A stretch of DNA of 64,000 nucleotides, from NCBI GenBank assembly GCA_944325335.1, contig CALUZR010000010.1, positions 1 to 64,000 on the forward strand. The letters run 5' to 3'. Below, in pieces: positions 62,242 through 64,000 of the stretch (position 1 is its first letter; the number at the start of each line of letters is the position of its first letter). The translations under genes were made by a program, and so were the position numbers. The notes under the pieces are model-generated. The model worked only from the letters and a program-made list of their open reading frames with translations, was not told the origin of the DNA and searched no databases. This DNA comes from an uncultured Parabacteroides sp. (GTDB lineage: Bacteria; Bacteroidota; Bacteroidia; Bacteroidales; Tannerellaceae).

Positions 62242-62266
62242 TACAGATTATATCTAATAAAACAAA
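62236..62266 (-). promoter_or_regulatory. Promoter of array E and the second DUF6261-like gene
   Basis: On the minus strand TTTG (62263-62266), 19 bp, TAATTTTG (62236-62243): a perfect match to the Bacteroidetes promoter. The start site, near 62229, falls within the first transcribed repeat. Confidence 0.8.
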
Positions 62267-62324
62267 TGTTTAAGCAGATTTTTTTTCTATTTTCTATAGA
62301 TTATCATGTCGCTATCTATTTTCT

Positions 62325-63083
62325 TCAAATTCCAAGCCTAAAATCTTTTACCGAAGTTTGGGTTAGCGTCACCTCTTCAAACAAGCTTGTACATACACCA
62401 GCTTGCGGGCATTGACTAGCTATACCCACCCAAATCGCAGCAGGGTATTCATTCTTATAGAGCCTCACCATGTGCCATTCTTTATTGTCCAATGAGTAAT
62501 AGCTGGCCAGCATATGTGTATCAGAAGAGTATTTCAAGTACACAGTGCGCGTATCAAGCCGTTCATGATTGTTATCGTCCGACGTACCCCGCGTACGAAC
62601 CGTCACAATACGGTGGCGCCCACGCTCGTCTTGTTCGAAGCAGAGCTTTTGCCACAGCGTGTCATTCGCAAACACGAAAAGGTCCGCCGCATTATACAAT
62701 CCCTCTTCCGTAAAGCCGGGCGTGACTTTCGCCGTCAGCGTAAAAGGTTTCGTATTATCGATAGAGGTAAGCAACATCGGGACCGTATTATTCGAGAGCT
62801 TTCCGTTCGGATCGCTAAAAATATCACGCCCCTCCGTGCAGCGGAACTCAAGCGCACCATTTTCTTTTTGTGTGATGCAGGTATCGCCTCCATTCAGCGC
62901 CTGGGTAAACGTGATGCCCGGCAGGCAGACGTTGCAGTCGCTTAAATTCATCGGCTGTGTATGGCCTACTTCAATCGCTGTTTCTTTTTGATTCGGCTGT
63001 TCCGTAGTCTTGGGCTGGCAGCCCGTCCATGTCCACCCCAGCCCATAGGCCAAGGCGATGCAAATCATTTTCTTTGTCTTCAT
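62325..63083 (-). CDS. DUF1349-like lipoprotein (concanavalin-like fold)
   Basis: The 252-residue product has a lipoprotein signal (MKTKKMICIALAYGLGWTWT then GCQPK). The body (FTLTAKVTPGFTEEGLYNAA; DLFVFANDTLWQKLCFEQDE; YYSLDNKEWHMVRLYKN; GIASQCPQAGVCTSLFEEVT) has the pattern of DUF1349 proteins, a lectin/glucanase-like beta-sandwich. It may bind glycans at the surface. It is divergent from the LuxR-type regulator at 63228, a likely controller by position only. Confidence 0.8.
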   Translation of the reverse strand: MKTKKMICIALAYGLGWTWTGCQPKTTEQPNQKETAIEVGHTQPMNLSDCNVCLPGITFTQALNGGDTCITQKENGALEFRCTEGRDIFSDPNGKLSNNTVPMLLTSIDNTKPFTLTAKVTPGFTEEGLYNAADLFVFANDTLWQKLCFEQDERGRHRIVTVRTRGTSDDNNHERLDTRTVYLKYSSDTHMLASYYSLDNKEWHMVRLYKNEYPAAIWVGIASQCPQAGVCTSLFEEVTLTQTSVKDFRLGI

Positions 63084-63170
63084 TGTCTTCTATTTTTATA
63101 TGAATATGCTTTTTCTGCAAATACTTTGCCATAATATCATTATCTTTGTCGCCGTATGGCAGGACGTCTG

Positions 63171-63178
63171 CAAAGGTA
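63171..63178 (-). promoter_or_regulatory. -7 box of the DUF1349-like gene
   Basis: TACCTTTG on the minus strand, in the gap shared with the divergent regulator, 88 bp before the start at 63083. Confidence 0.5.
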
Positions 63179-63227
63179 GCGTATTGCAAAAAGATGTACA
63201 ATAGGCAAAATTAACCAATTTCAAGAA

Positions 63228-63995
63228 ATGAAGACGCAAGAACAAAAACTAAAGACATTGCTCACGAGACAGGAGTTTAAAAAAGCCGACACGATAGGTG
63301 CAGGCAAGTTGATGTATTGGCAGCAACGGGCACAAGCCTGCGCAGAGGTCGAGAATGGCATCGCCGTGTTGTCCGATTTCCAGCAAGGGGACAATTATGT
63401 CTATGCAGGTCATTTAGGGCGATGCCTGGGACTTCCTCCGATCTCGCACGATACGGCTTCGGCTTTCGAGGAGGAGATATTCAGCCGTATCCCGCCGGAG
63501 GAGCTATGGGAGCGGCATGTATTGGAGCTGCGCTATTTTCAGTTTCAGAAATCGGTACCTATTCATGCACGTTCCTCCTATTGCATGGTGCATTCATTGC
63601 ACTTTCTCGTCCCGCCGCAAAAGCGCATTCCCATTTTACACCGCTCGTATTACTTGGAGAGCCTTCCGAACGGGAGTATCTGGCTTGCGCTTTGCCTCTA
63701 TACACCTTTCGTGGAGACCGACGGAGCTCCGGTACGGGCCATTCTGGATAACCGGACGGGCGAAGCCCTCCTGTCAGAAACGTATTACCAGCTGGACGCA
63801 CAATTATTATCCCCACGCGAAACGGATGTATTACGTCTATTAGCCAAAGGACATAGCAGCAAGCAAATCGCAGAAATGTTATGCCTTTCCGTACATACCA
63901 TTTATCGCCACCGGCAAAATATTTTAGCCGCCTTACAGGTCCGCAATACCGCCGCCGCTGTGGAAATCGCACTCCGGCTCCATTTGATACCCTAA
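63228..63995 (+). CDS. LuxR/GerE-type transcriptional regulator
   Basis: The 255-residue product has an N-terminal sensor-like region of about 185 residues (FQQGDNYVYAGHLGRCLGLP; FQFQKSVPIHARSSYCMVHS; IPILHRSYYLESLPNGSIWL), PAS-like in look. The C-terminal helix-turn-helix is LSPRETDVLRLLAKGHSSKQ, then IAEMLCLSVHTIYRHRQNIL. Both termini are inside the window; the stop is 5 bp from its end. It probably regulates itself and the divergent lipoprotein gene. Confidence 0.88.
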   Translation: MKTQEQKLKTLLTRQEFKKADTIGAGKLMYWQQRAQACAEVENGIAVLSDFQQGDNYVYAGHLGRCLGLPPISHDTASAFEEEIFSRIPPEELWERHVLELRYFQFQKSVPIHARSSYCMVHSLHFLVPPQKRIPILHRSYYLESLPNGSIWLALCLYTPFVETDGAPVRAILDNRTGEALLSETYYQLDAQLLSPRETDVLRLLAKGHSSKQIAEMLCLSVHTIYRHRQNILAALQVRNTAAAVEIALRLHLIP

Positions 63996-64000
63996 ACAAA

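Overview
The window is a chromosomal segment of a Bacteroidales bacterium. The promoters are of the Bacteroidetes type (TTTG, about 19 bp, TAnnTTTG) with no Shine-Dalgarno pattern. There are Mfa/FimA-type (type V) pilus genes, BT4734/VirE-like and HU-like families typical of this order, and many SPI/SPII surface proteins. A Tannerellaceae/Parabacteroides-like host is my best guess, from gene style only. No rRNA, tRNA, CRISPR array or complete insertion sequence was seen.

Layout. 1-3.7 kb: M28 peptidase, a 52-residue small gene, GH43 lipoprotein and two kinds of repeat element. 3.8-17.3 kb: tyrosine recombinase, a probable invertible promoter now facing away from the genes it should drive, then a pilus operon (DUF3575, DUF3868/OmpA-like, HU-like, Mfa1-like fimbrillin, Mfa2/FimB-like anchor, third lipoprotein, 1817-residue surface protein with a type IX-like tail). 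17.4-19 kb: two tandem toxin-antitoxin modules with near-identical leaders. 19.1-23 kb: GH35 beta-galactosidase, HU-like protein with winged-helix tail, YafQ/DinJ-type toxin-antitoxin. 23-36.8 kb: housekeeping and regulation (guaB, mfd, two OmpR-type two-component systems, aspartyl protease, ffh, folD). 37-41 kb: DUF6261-like gene, membrane MutS-like ATPase, M48 lipoprotein. 41.2-46.8 kb: AT-rich accessory block with an HU-like gene, two unknown genes and a VirE/DUF3987 protein, framed by copies of a 22-bp motif. 46.8-60.7 kb: M64 peptidase, DUF2520, nitroreductase, rlmH; divergent nadC-truA-DMT transporter-DUF3256-NtrC/NtrB-mntH-menC; ridA, rlmB and a beta-propeller lipoprotein. 60.8-64 kb: second DUF6261-like gene, DUF1349-like lipoprotein and a LuxR-type regulator.

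The most unusual signal is a set of five non-coding arrays (7428-7628, 21561-21623, 31661-31744, 37014-37165, 62011-62241). Each is built of contiguous 20-23 bp units (21 bp in three arrays) and each unit is an imperfect palindrome. Sequences differ completely between arrays, but the architecture is the same. Three arrays begin at the promoter of an HU-like gene or of one of the two DUF6261-like genes, so they form the 5' leader of those transcripts. One lies inside the pilus operon before the fimbrillin gene, and a single copy of its motif sits next to one arm of the invertible promoter. Arrays of operator-like sites spaced two helical turns apart (or of short RNA hairpins), tied to HU/DUF4469/DUF6261 proteins, look like an undescribed regulatory or DNA-organising system.
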